NCBI GenBank assembly: GCA_016934675.1
Contig: JAFGSJ010000004.1
Location: 1 to 64,000 of the forward strand
DNA: 64,000 bases
DNA from: a bacterium
Lineage (GTDB): Bacteria > CSSED10-310 > JAFGSJ01
Reading direction: 5' to 3'
Shown here in pieces: positions 18,868 to 28,262 of the stretch (positions are counted from its first letter, which is position 1; every line of letters begins with the position of its first letter). The position numbers and the translations under genes are program-made. The notes under the pieces are model-generated. The model saw only the letters and a list, made by a program, of their open reading frames with translations, was not told the origin of the DNA and made no database searches.

Positions 18868-19932
18868 TCATTCAGATGAGCTACCCCGTGAACTCAAATA
18901 GTCAAAAAAAATCGAGGCCAGATATTCATAACCGAGTTCATTGGGATGGAGTCCGTCAGGCAGAAACAGGTCGGCCAGATTACCGTTATAGTCGCTGATG
19001 GCTTCATGGAGATCGACCAGGTCCAGACCGTTGTTCAGGCAATAGCTTCTGATTTGATCGTTCAATTCTTGTGTGGGTTCGAAGCATTCCTCATAATAGA
19101 GGCAGGGGGTCAGGGTGCACAGGATCGGGATGGTTTGATTGGCTTGACAGGCTTCGGCCGTTCTGGCGAGATATTCGAGGGTTTGGCAGTTATAGGGTTC
19201 GTAACAGGCACCGGGAAACATGAGGTCGTTGATGCCGATCAGGAGAATGAGATAGGCTGGTCGGTAATACCACAGATACGTATCAAGGTAATAATGAAAC
19301 AGGTTACCGGAGGTCATGCCTCCGATACCTTCGTTGAACGCTTCTGCTTCGTCACCGAAGTATTCCTGGAGTTTCGGAGTCAATTTAGCCGGATACTCGA
19401 TACCGTAGCCACCCTCGGTGATACTGTCGCCGGTACAGACGAACAGGTTGGGGGTATTGGAGCCGATGAATTCGATCACGATGCTCGAAATCGGGGTCAA
19501 ACCGGGAGCATAACCGAGTGCATCAGCCTGACAGCGATAAAAATATCTGTTGCTCGGCACAAGTGCGTATCCGAACCGGAAGTGCATGAGACCATCTTGC
19601 GGAGGCGGACAAGCTTCCACGGCCAGGATGTTCGAGAGGTCGGCCTGATCGGAAAGTTGGATGACATAGCTGGTCCCGGAGACGGTGCTGTTCGTATCTT
19701 CGATCACAACCAGGGGATGCGGGGAGGAAAGCATGATTCCGTCCACCGGGCTGACAATGATCGGGTTGTTGAGAGGCGGAACAGTCGGGGTGCTGGTCGG
19801 GGTCATGGTCGGGGTCGGGGTCGGGGTATCCTCCGGGTCTGAATCGTCATCGTCCGTACAAGCCAGAAACAACAATCCTGAACCGTAGAGAATAATGAAC
19901 AGCATTCCTATACAAGAAATGAATCGTCTCAT
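18868..19932 (-). CDS. SGNH/GDSL-family hydrolase lipoprotein
   Basis: Lipobox-like LLFLACTDDDD, FVCTGDSITEGGYG block I, GINDL block, DGLHPNELGYEYLA block V. Confidence 0.85.
   Translation of the reverse strand: MRRFISCIGMLFIILYGSGLLFLACTDDDDSDPEDTPTPTPTMTPTSTPTVPPLNNPIIVSPVDGIMLSSPHPLVVIEDTNSTVSGTSYVIQLSDQADLSNILAVEACPPPQDGLMHFRFGYALVPSNRYFYRCQADALGYAPGLTPISSIVIEFIGSNTPNLFVCTGDSITEGGYGIEYPAKLTPKLQEYFGDEAEAFNEGIGGMTSGNLFHYYLDTYLWYYRPAYLILLIGINDLMFPGACYEPYNCQTLEYLARTAEACQANQTIPILCTLTPCLYYEECFEPTQELNDQIRSYCLNNGLDLVDLHEAISDYNGNLADLFLPDGLHPNELGYEYLASIFFDYLSSRGSSSE
19785..19827. repeat. Short GGTCGG-type tandem repeat encoding a Thr-Pro linker
   Basis: gtcggggtgctggtcggggtcatggtcggggtcggggtcgggg encodes TPTPTPTMTPTSTPT on the minus strand. 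Confidence 0.8.
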
Positions 19933-20030
19933 TTTCACTCTGACTCCCGGCATAAGGTCTGTTTTTATACCTTTCTCGATATCCTGACCAATCGATCGAT
20001 ACCCTGATCCGTCAGATCAGATGGGGCCTA

Positions 20031-21086
20031 TCAGCGGCTCGATTGCCGGACATAGTCGAGGTCGGCCTTGACCATCATTTCGATCAAACCCTCGAAGCTG
20101 ACCTTCGGTTGCCAACCCAGTTCTTGACAGGCTTTAGTCGGATCACCGATGAGCAGATCGACTTCGGTCGGTCTGAAGAAGCGGGGATCGACTTTTACCA
20201 GGACACGTCCGGTTTTTCGGTCGCGGCCCACTTCGGCAATGCCGTCTCCCTCCCAGGCGAGGGGCATCTCGAGCAGCTCGAACACTTTCTCGGCAAATTT
20301 ACGCACGGTATGGGTTTGGCCCGAAGCAATCACGTAATCAGTGGGTTTAGCTTGCTGTAACATCAGCCACATGGCCTCCACATAATCGCCGGCGTAACCC
20401 CAGTCTCGTTTCGCATTCAAATTACCCAGGGTCAAAACATCCTGTTGGCCGTATTTGATTCGTGCAGCGCCGATGGTTATCTTGCGTGACACGAAATTCT
20501 CACCCCGTCGGGGCGATTCGTGATTGAACAGAATACCGTTACAGGCATACAGGTTATAGGCTTCGCGATAATTGACTACAATCCAGTAGGCATACAGTTT
20601 GGCCACGCCGTAGGGTGAACGTGGATAGAACGGTGTGGTCTCGGTTTGAGGCACTTCCTGGACCTTACCATACAGTTCCGATGTTGAAGCCTGGTAAAAT
20701 CGGGGCGAGATACCAAGGTCCTTGATCGCATCGAGCACCCTCAACGTCCCGACTGCATCAGTTTCGGCAGTATATTCCGGCACTTCGAACGAGATTCTGA
20801 CGTGACTCTGGGCGGCCAGATTGTAGATTTCCTCGGGTCTGGTCCGCTCGATCACCCGATTGAGATTACTCGAATCAGCCATGTCCCCATAATGCAGCAC
20901 CAAGCGTTTCTCGTCTTTTTTGTATCGTTGATAGAGATGTTCGATCCGCTGCGTATTGAAAGTTGAACCGCGTCGAACCAGCCCGTGGACCTCGTATCCT
21001 TTTTCCAGCAACAATTCGGCCAGGTAGGAGCCGTCCTGACCGGTAATACCGGTAATAAGCGCTCGTCTCATTCCCATCCCTTTCAT
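20031..21086 (-). CDS. gmd: GDP-mannose 4,6-dehydratase
   Basis: [72 protein letters not shown]. Confidence 0.95.
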   Translation of the reverse strand: MKGMGMRRALITGITGQDGSYLAELLLEKGYEVHGLVRRGSTFNTQRIEHLYQRYKKDEKRLVLHYGDMADSSNLNRVIERTRPEEIYNLAAQSHVRISFEVPEYTAETDAVGTLRVLDAIKDLGISPRFYQASTSELYGKVQEVPQTETTPFYPRSPYGVAKLYAYWIVVNYREAYNLYACNGILFNHESPRRGENFVSRKITIGAARIKYGQQDVLTLGNLNAKRDWGYAGDYVEAMWLMLQQAKPTDYVIASGQTHTVRKFAEKVFELLEMPLAWEGDGIAEVGRDRKTGRVLVKVDPRFFRPTEVDLLIGDPTKACQELGWQPKVSFEGLIEMMVKADLDYVRQSSR

Positions 21087-21282
21087 AAATCTCGAAAAAC
21101 AGGGTCATGTGCCGGTCCTGTTAATTGTGTCATCCACCCTGACCAGCTGAATCACGAGATGTTTCATATCCCCTCTGCTCCTAAAAAGCAAGCATGGTAC
21201 GATATTATTCTCTTGACAAAAAACCGGTACATGGTTAAGCAAGGATAGGGATTATCAAGAGGACAGGAAAGGATGTCCATGT

Positions 21283-23940
21283 ATGAAATCTGTGACAAAT
21301 AATCGTTTTAGGACCATGTTCCTGGCACTTCTGATCATGTCTTGGGCAGGCACCAGCTTGGCAATCGAGCGGCGGGTCTATCAGACCAGACGGACCGCTG
21401 GCAGCCCGCCGGTTATTGATGGTCGGCTCGATGATCCGGTCTGGGAGCTTGTGGAGTGGAGCGGTGACTTTATTCAACGGAGTCCCCATGAAGGGAAACC
21501 GCCTTCGGAGCAGACTGCTTTCAAAATCTTGTATGATGACTCTTTCCTCTATGTGGCTTTCCGCTGTTTTGATACGGAACCGGAACTGATCTCGAAACGC
21601 CTGTCGCGTCGAGACGGTTTTGATGGGGACTGGGTCGAGATCAATATCGACAGCCTGTTCGATCATCGGACGGCCTATTCGTTTACCGCCAGTGTTTCCG
21701 GCGTCCTGGGCGATGAGTATATCTCTGAAGATGGCGATAACTGGGATACGAATTGGGACCCTATCTGGTATTTCGAAACAATGATCGATGAGCTGGGTTG
21801 GACTGCCGAATTCAGGATTCCATTGAGTCAGCTACGTTTCAGTTCTGCACGGGAACAGGTCTGGGGCATACAATGCACTCGGCGAATTTTTCGCTATGAG
21901 GAACGCTCGAACTGGCAGAATATTCCCCGTGAGGAAACGGGTTGGGTCAGTCTTTTCGGTGAACTGCACGGCATTACCGGACTTGAACCGAAACGGCAGA
22001 TTGAACTTCTGCCCTATGGTGTGGCCCAGTATGAACGTTTTCCCCGCGAAAGGGGGAATCCTTATGCTCGAGGTGAGCGGACCGAGTTCGACGCAGGTCT
22101 GGACGGTAAACTTGGATTGAGCACGAATTTTGTGCTGGATTTCACCATCAATCCGGATTTCGGCCAGATCGAGGCTGACCCTTCCGAAGTCAATTTGACG
22201 GCGTACGAGACCTTTTTCGATGAGAAGAGGCCATTTTTTATCGAGGGGCGTAACATCCTGGATTATTGTTTAACAACAGGGATGTGGGAGGACAATTATT
22301 CGAGCGATACCCTGTTTTACTCGAGACGGATTGGTCGGGCCCCCCATCGGACACTATCTTCCGACGCCGCCAATGCATATTTTGTCGATCAACCGGATGA
22401 AACCACCATTCTCGGTGCCTTGAAACTCACCGGCAAGTCCAGGAACGGTCTGGCGATCGGCATTCTCGAGGGGATTACCGCTGCGGAAGACGCCCGAGTC
22501 GAAATCGCCGGCCAGGAACATCATGAACGGGTCGAACCCCTGACCAATTATTTCATCGCATGTATTCAAAAGGATTATGATCAGGGCAATACGGTCATCG
22601 GAGGTATGTTCACCTCGACCGAACGCGATCTGGACCGTGATGAGTTGGATTTCCTGCATCGTTCGACCTTAACCGGCGGCTTGGACCTCTTTCAGCGCTG
22701 GGCCGATCAGACTTACTATTTCGGCGGAAAGCTGTTTTTCAGCCAGGTCCGGGGCGATCAGGAGGCCATATATCTGACCCAGACCTCCTCGACCCATTAT
22801 TTTCAGCGACCTGACGCCGATCACGTCAACCTGGACCCGGACCGGACCTCACTGACTGGGCACGGCGGCTCACTTAAAATTGGAAAAAGCTCTGGTGAAG
22901 GGTTCCGGTTCGAGAGTGGACTGACCTGGCGCTCGCCCGGACTCGAATTGAATGATCTGGGTTATCTCCGGTCCGACGACCGGATCAATGCCTGGACCTG
23001 GGTCGGCTATCGCATAATCCAGCCGTTTTCCGTGTTTAATGCTTTCAGTACCAATTTGAATGGAACAAACCAATGGGATTTCAGCGGTGAGCATGAATGG
23101 AACAAACTCAATCTGAACTCGAATGCGGAATTCAAAAACTTCTGGACCGGCTCGGCCGGATTGACTTACCAGGAGGAGTCACTCTCGAGGAGTGCCTTGC
23201 GGGGTGGTCCTTCGCTCAAGGTTCCCGCAGGTCTCTCCGCGGTCGTTTCCTGTGTTACCGATTACCACAAACGACTCTATGGCGAATATGGCTTCGAAAG
23301 TTACCAGGGCGAGTATGGTTCATCGAATCTGGCCAATGTCTGGTTCTCCCTATGCTATCGTCCCTCGAACGCACTGAAAGTGACCTTCAATCCTTCATAC
23401 GTGAATAGAGCTGATGCCGATGAGTATATCTCAACGATCGAGGACTCACAGACCGAGAATTACTACATTTTCGGAAAAATCCATCAGTCAACACTGGCAA
23501 TGACGATCAGACTTGACTATACGTTGACCCGCAATTTGACGATCCAATATTACGGTCAACCCTTCATCAGTTCGGGCTCATATTCGCATTTCAAAAGAGT
23601 GACCGATCCGCGGGCCAAAGACTACCACAACCGCTATTATCAGTATGACTCCTCGGAGATTACCTATGCAGATCGGCGTTATTCCATCGATGAAAACCAT
23701 GACGGTTCAACGGATTATGACTTTGATGATCCGGATTTCAATGTTCAACTCTTCATTTCCAATCTGGTAGTCAGATGGGAGTATGTGCCCGGCTCGACGC
23801 TCTATGTGGTCTGGTCACAAAATCGGGAAGCTTATCTGACAACAGGCGATTTCGCGGTGGGGGACGATCTCGATCATCTGTTCTCGATCCAACCCGAGAA
23901 TATTTTTCTTGTCAAAATGAACTACTGGCTCTCATTATAG
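21283..23940 (+). CDS. DUF5916-like protein: N-terminal CBM9-like domain plus C-terminal outer-membrane barrel-like region
   Basis: PPVIDGRLDDPVWE....LYDDSFLYVAFRCFD; NPDFGQIEADPSEVNLTAYETFFDEKRPFFIEG. Confidence 0.85.
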   Translation: MKSVTNNRFRTMFLALLIMSWAGTSLAIERRVYQTRRTAGSPPVIDGRLDDPVWELVEWSGDFIQRSPHEGKPPSEQTAFKILYDDSFLYVAFRCFDTEPELISKRLSRRDGFDGDWVEINIDSLFDHRTAYSFTASVSGVLGDEYISEDGDNWDTNWDPIWYFETMIDELGWTAEFRIPLSQLRFSSAREQVWGIQCTRRIFRYEERSNWQNIPREETGWVSLFGELHGITGLEPKRQIELLPYGVAQYERFPRERGNPYARGERTEFDAGLDGKLGLSTNFVLDFTINPDFGQIEADPSEVNLTAYETFFDEKRPFFIEGRNILDYCLTTGMWEDNYSSDTLFYSRRIGRAPHRTLSSDAANAYFVDQPDETTILGALKLTGKSRNGLAIGILEGITAAEDARVEIAGQEHHERVEPLTNYFIACIQKDYDQGNTVIGGMFTSTERDLDRDELDFLHRSTLTGGLDLFQRWADQTYYFGGKLFFSQVRGDQEAIYLTQTSSTHYFQRPDADHVNLDPDRTSLTGHGGSLKIGKSSGEGFRFESGLTWRSPGLELNDLGYLRSDDRINAWTWVGYRIIQPFSVFNAFSTNLNGTNQWDFSGEHEWNKLNLNSNAEFKNFWTGSAGLTYQEESLSRSALRGGPSLKVPAGLSAVVSCVTDYHKRLYGEYGFESYQGEYGSSNLANVWFSLCYRPSNALKVTFNPSYVNRADADEYISTIEDSQTENYYIFGKIHQSTLAMTIRLDYTLTRNLTIQYYGQPFISSGSYSHFKRVTDPRAKDYHNRYYQYDSSEITYADRRYSIDENHDGSTDYDFDDPDFNVQLFISNLVVRWEYVPGSTLYVVWSQNREAYLTTGDFAVGDDLDHLFSIQPENIFLVKMNYWLSL

Positions 23941-23956
23941 TGTCTGTGTTCAGCAA

Positions 23957-26017
23957 TCATACAACGGTCATCACGGTCTGAAAGGTCTCGGAACGATTTC
24001 CGACCCGATCGGTCAACTGGACTTTCAATACATGTCGTCCCAGAGCGGTGCCCAGTGGTATCTGAATCTCGAGCCAATGCCGGTCCGGATCATACTCGGC
24101 CTCGAGGGCTTGATCGTCGAGACTGATTTCCATGTGTTCATCATCAATGCCGGTGCCCTCATCTCTGACCGTTAATCTGATCAGGGCCCCACGTTTGACC
24201 GAAGCGGGCTTGAAACCTGCCTGGGCTTGAATGGTGGGCGGCACAAGGTCCAGAAAGAGTGCAAATGTACTGAGATACCTGATCTGGGCTTCGAGGACCA
24301 TCGCGTTCGGACCGGGCCGTTGACTGGAATACTGATAGCTCCAGTAGTGACCGTTTTCATAATACTGATATATTCCGAGTTTGGTCAGGTCAGACGAGCC
24401 CGTATCCGGAACCAGAAAGGTCAAAGTCGCAGTCCGGTCGAACGGTGTTCCGGCTGGGGTGAAGCTCACCGCCTGACCGAACGGGACCAGTTGTCCCTGG
24501 GCCTTGGCTTCGAACCGCTCGAAACCCAGATAGAGATGATCATACAAGGCAGCCTCGGGAATATACAAGACCAGATCATCATCTTTGAACCGGGCGGTCC
24601 TGCCTGGCTGAAAATGATAAAACATCCGGTTGTGCTCGAATAAAACCCGATTTGGATCAAGGGGATCTACGACCTTAATCTGAACCGGACCGGTCTGATA
24701 CGCACTCAGATCAATTATGCCCATGATCCGGCCCGGTCCGAACTCATACAGCGGCACTTTGATCAAAGCGTGACGCTCAGCATCGGAACAGAGTATCAGC
24801 GGGGCAAACTGGTCCGTGTGAGTCCGTTCAGCCTCGAACACATGAAACGAACCAAAATCCTTCACAGACACCGATTTTAAGACAGGTATTTCTGTCTGGC
24901 CCGGTCCGGAAATCCGGTCGCGGAAAGAAGACAGATCAGTGCGAATTCTCAAGGGTAGTTTCAGGGTTGCGTGGTTCCCGGCATAGTCCGAAGCTACGAA
25001 TTTCAGCAAGACCTTTTCTTGATGAAGGGTCTGCGTGTCAAGCGAGACTGTCGTTGTAGGCGAGGCCGACAGAAAGGGTGTCCCGGGCACAGAACCATGC
25101 CCGAATTTATGGATATAACGTGTCGGTGAATAACCGGATGCAATGAGATCGTAGAGCAATCCGTTCCGATGATTATTCGAGTAAGTCATGGCATCGAACC
25201 GTATTCGTTTGATCAGAACATCATCGCGGCATAGATCGAGTTGATAGATGCCGACTTTATTTGCGGCCCCAATCGTATCATGGACATCAACAGCGAATTC
25301 GATCGAACCGGTGACCACGGGCAGCTTTTGTTCGGTCATTCCGGCAAGTTGGCTGGTAGTCAATACCAGGGTCTCGGGCGAAAAATTCACAAAGGAGCCG
25401 GCTGAGATCGGTTTGAGTGACACACTCTTGAATGTCGGAACGGTCGTGTCCTTGAAAGCAGGTGTCAGATAGGGCAGGGGATTGATCGGCTTGTCTTCAC
25501 CCTGTCTGAGCTCGAAGTGAAGGTGAGGTAAACCAGCACCTGTTTCACCGGACCAGGCGATGAGCTGGTTTTTGGTTACCGGCACCGACAGAAAGATATT
25601 ACCCGGATATTTCCTCTTTTCCAATTGGGCCTGGGCAACATGGCTTTCGAGATGCAGGTAGTTTTCCTCGAATCTGAGCAGGTGGGCATAGACGCTGACC
25701 AGGCCGTTTGCGTGTTTGATATACAAAGCTTTCCCGTAACCACGTTTCTGAACATTGAGGCGATAGATCGTTCCGGACTCAACAGCTCGGACCTCGAGTC
25801 CGGTTTGGCCGCCTGTTTTGAAATCGATCCCGGCATGAAAATGATTGTTGCGGAATTCACCAAATGAGGATGACAGGCCGATATAGGAACTCAATGGCCA
25901 CTGCAGTGTGGGGAGTGGAGGTGTTGGTCCCGCAGCCATTAATACAATGATCAGACACACCAGCACAGTCAGAAAGATCTTAAATGTATTTCCCGGTAAT
26001 TTTGATTTTTCAGCCAT
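23957..26017 (-). CDS. M23-family (LytM-type) metallopeptidase
   Basis: SSFGEFRNNHFHAGIDFKT ... YAHL ... GLPHLHFELR. Confidence 0.88.
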   Translation of the reverse strand: MAEKSKLPGNTFKIFLTVLVCLIIVLMAAGPTPPLPTLQWPLSSYIGLSSSFGEFRNNHFHAGIDFKTGGQTGLEVRAVESGTIYRLNVQKRGYGKALYIKHANGLVSVYAHLLRFEENYLHLESHVAQAQLEKRKYPGNIFLSVPVTKNQLIAWSGETGAGLPHLHFELRQGEDKPINPLPYLTPAFKDTTVPTFKSVSLKPISAGSFVNFSPETLVLTTSQLAGMTEQKLPVVTGSIEFAVDVHDTIGAANKVGIYQLDLCRDDVLIKRIRFDAMTYSNNHRNGLLYDLIASGYSPTRYIHKFGHGSVPGTPFLSASPTTTVSLDTQTLHQEKVLLKFVASDYAGNHATLKLPLRIRTDLSSFRDRISGPGQTEIPVLKSVSVKDFGSFHVFEAERTHTDQFAPLILCSDAERHALIKVPLYEFGPGRIMGIIDLSAYQTGPVQIKVVDPLDPNRVLFEHNRMFYHFQPGRTARFKDDDLVLYIPEAALYDHLYLGFERFEAKAQGQLVPFGQAVSFTPAGTPFDRTATLTFLVPDTGSSDLTKLGIYQYYENGHYWSYQYSSQRPGPNAMVLEAQIRYLSTFALFLDLVPPTIQAQAGFKPASVKRGALIRLTVRDEGTGIDDEHMEISLDDQALEAEYDPDRHWLEIQIPLGTALGRHVLKVQLTDRVGNRSETFQTVMTVV

Positions 26018-26119
26018 ATTGTTGTAATATATAGGTCATCGAATACAGATCACAAACGGTGCAGCCCGAGTGTCTTCCGCCAGGCATGGCCTTGCAATTC
26101 CCGGCGAGCATCGGAAAGG

Positions 26120-26668
26120 ATGTTTATAATGAAAAAGATGAAAAGGTCCACTGAACGAATGATACAATACCTGGTGTATATGCAGGTCCTGATTGTCTTG
26201 GCTTTCCTTATGGCTTGCAATCAAAGCGATACGTCCGAGAGTGCTTCAGAGCTTTTCGTTCAGTTGAATCATGGTGATTGCAAGGAGTTTGGTGCAGACG
26301 ATCAGGCGGCATCCGCGGGACCGTCTAACCATCAGGATTGTCTCGAGATACAGGCAAACGGGAACGTATTACAGTTGCGGCATCTCAATGCGGGTTTCAA
26401 TTGTTGTCCCGCCCAGATCAATGCAGAAGTGACCCTGGAAGGTCCCATACTGACGATCTCTGAGAGTGAAAGCGAGCAGGGGTGTCATTGTCTGTGTTTG
26501 TACGATCTGGATTATACTATTCAGGGGTTGGGTCCTGGGATATATACGGTCCGGGTGGTGGAGCCCTATCTCGAGCCCGGGGATTCAGTCCTGGAATGCC
26601 AGTTCGACATGGATGGCTCGTCATCGACCTCCTGCTGTGTTGACCGTCATCACTATCCCTGGGAATAA
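26120..26668 (+). CDS. Cysteine-rich lipoprotein of unknown function
   Basis: Lipobox-like FLMACNQ; conserved-looking LNAGFNCCP and CHCLCLYDLDYTI motifs; C-terminal CCVDRHHYPW. Confidence 0.65.
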   Translation: MFIMKKMKRSTERMIQYLVYMQVLIVLAFLMACNQSDTSESASELFVQLNHGDCKEFGADDQAASAGPSNHQDCLEIQANGNVLQLRHLNAGFNCCPAQINAEVTLEGPILTISESESEQGCHCLCLYDLDYTIQGLGPGIYTVRVVEPYLEPGDSVLECQFDMDGSSSTSCCVDRHHYPWE

Positions 26669-26823
26669 CATCCTCACATTGTACTTGTCTTTCAGACTCA
26701 AATCGAGTATACCTGATATTCGTCTTGTTCAGGTGAACAGTGAGACATGTTCATCATTCTCGTAATCATCATCTATCACAAAGAGAAATGATCAGAAAAA
26801 CCTTTTTTCGAAAGGTGGGTGAA

Positions 26824-28188
26824 ATGACTCAACTCGTATCAAAAATCAACAGTATGTTCCGTCGGATACTCGAGGACCATCCCAATGCGCACCAGGTCTA
26901 TCGGGAGCTCAGTGAGGGCATGTCCGCCAAGGGGTGCACTTTTGGCAGTGGACCGATGCCGTTGTATGTGAAGCCGTATTTCATCGATGGGGCCCGCATG
27001 CCTGAGATCCGCTGGACGACCGAGGTATTGATGCGGATCATGAACAAAAGCGCCCAGTTGTATTTCAGCGATGATGCCGCCAAGCCATTGTTTTATCTTT
27101 CACCCGCAGAGACGGAACTGATCGACGTACCCGTGGGATATCATGATCGGATCCAGATCACCCGCAATGATGCTTTTCTGACGGATGACACATTATACTA
27201 TATCGAGTTCAATGCCGACAGCCCGGGCGGGCCGATGTATTCAGACGTTCAGGGCGATCTTATTCAACAGTCGGACGTTTTTGTCGAATTGTGCAAGCAT
27301 TTCACCGTGGGCCGCGACCTGATCATGTGGCAGATTCTCAGAATGCTCATGACCTGCTACAAAGAATGGGGTGGCAGAAAGGAGCAGCCGAACATCTGCA
27401 TCACTGCCGGTCCCGAAAGCGGGACTGCTCCCGAATTTCATGCGATCATAGCCTGGTTGCAGTCACTGGGATTCAAGGCGGAATTTTGCGGGACAACTCA
27501 TTGGACCTACACAAATGGCCATTTACGCACACCGAACGGTCTGGAACCGGATGTGATTTATCGGCGAGGCTGGATTGGAGACTGGATCGAGCATATGGAC
27601 GGAATCAAGCCGATCGTAGCCGCCTTGCGTGACCGGAAAGCCTGTATGGTCAATCCGCTTTCCTCGACCCTGGCCTCGAATAAATCGTTATTGGCCGTTT
27701 TGCAGCGTCCGGATATCAAGAAACTATTTACGACCGAGGAGCAGAAAGTCATCGAGACCTATCTGCCCTGGACCCGGGTTTTCGAACAAGGCAAGACTGA
27801 TTTCCACGGTAAGAAGATTGATCTCCAGGAGTATGTCGGCAAGCATAAGGACACTTTTGTGCTCAAACCGATCGATTCCTATGGCGGTAAAAATGTCATC
27901 GTCGGTTTTGCCACGGACCCAGGGGCCTGGGCTGAATGGGTCGACAAGGGCTGTGCTCCTAAAGGCAAGTTCGTTGTCCAGGAAGTTGTTCACATTCCAG
28001 AAGAAGAGCTACCGGTCTTCGTCGATGAAAAATTGCAGTTCGTCAAGAAAAAGATAAACGTGAATTTCTATTGTTACGGGGGCATCTATACCGGCGGTGT
28101 GGTCCGCTCCTCGGACAGCCCGGTCATCAATGTTCATCAGGGTGGCGGTATGACCCCAATAATGTTTGTTGATGGCGAACGCCATTGA
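26824..28188 (+). CDS. Circularly permuted ATP-grasp-type protein (glutathionylspermidine-synthase-like)
   Basis: YYIEFNADSPGGPMY, FVLKPIDSYGGKNVIVG, C-terminal NVHQGGGMTPIM; GGTGGG RBS before ATG 26824. Confidence 0.7.
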   Translation: MTQLVSKINSMFRRILEDHPNAHQVYRELSEGMSAKGCTFGSGPMPLYVKPYFIDGARMPEIRWTTEVLMRIMNKSAQLYFSDDAAKPLFYLSPAETELIDVPVGYHDRIQITRNDAFLTDDTLYYIEFNADSPGGPMYSDVQGDLIQQSDVFVELCKHFTVGRDLIMWQILRMLMTCYKEWGGRKEQPNICITAGPESGTAPEFHAIIAWLQSLGFKAEFCGTTHWTYTNGHLRTPNGLEPDVIYRRGWIGDWIEHMDGIKPIVAALRDRKACMVNPLSSTLASNKSLLAVLQRPDIKKLFTTEEQKVIETYLPWTRVFEQGKTDFHGKKIDLQEYVGKHKDTFVLKPIDSYGGKNVIVGFATDPGAWAEWVDKGCAPKGKFVVQEVVHIPEEELPVFVDEKLQFVKKKINVNFYCYGGIYTGGVVRSSDSPVINVHQGGGMTPIMFVDGERH

Positions 28189-28262
28189 GATTTGAAGCGG
28201 AATTCTGAGTTGAAACCGGAGTTGATGCGATTGATATACGACCTGAGAAGCGGGGCTGAATA

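Noticed and set aside
18946-19842. 298-aa plus-strand ORF antisense to the GDSL lipoprotein
   Set aside because: Lies fully opposite a convincing SGNH hydrolase; translation has no recognisable motif and reads as a by-product of codon bias.
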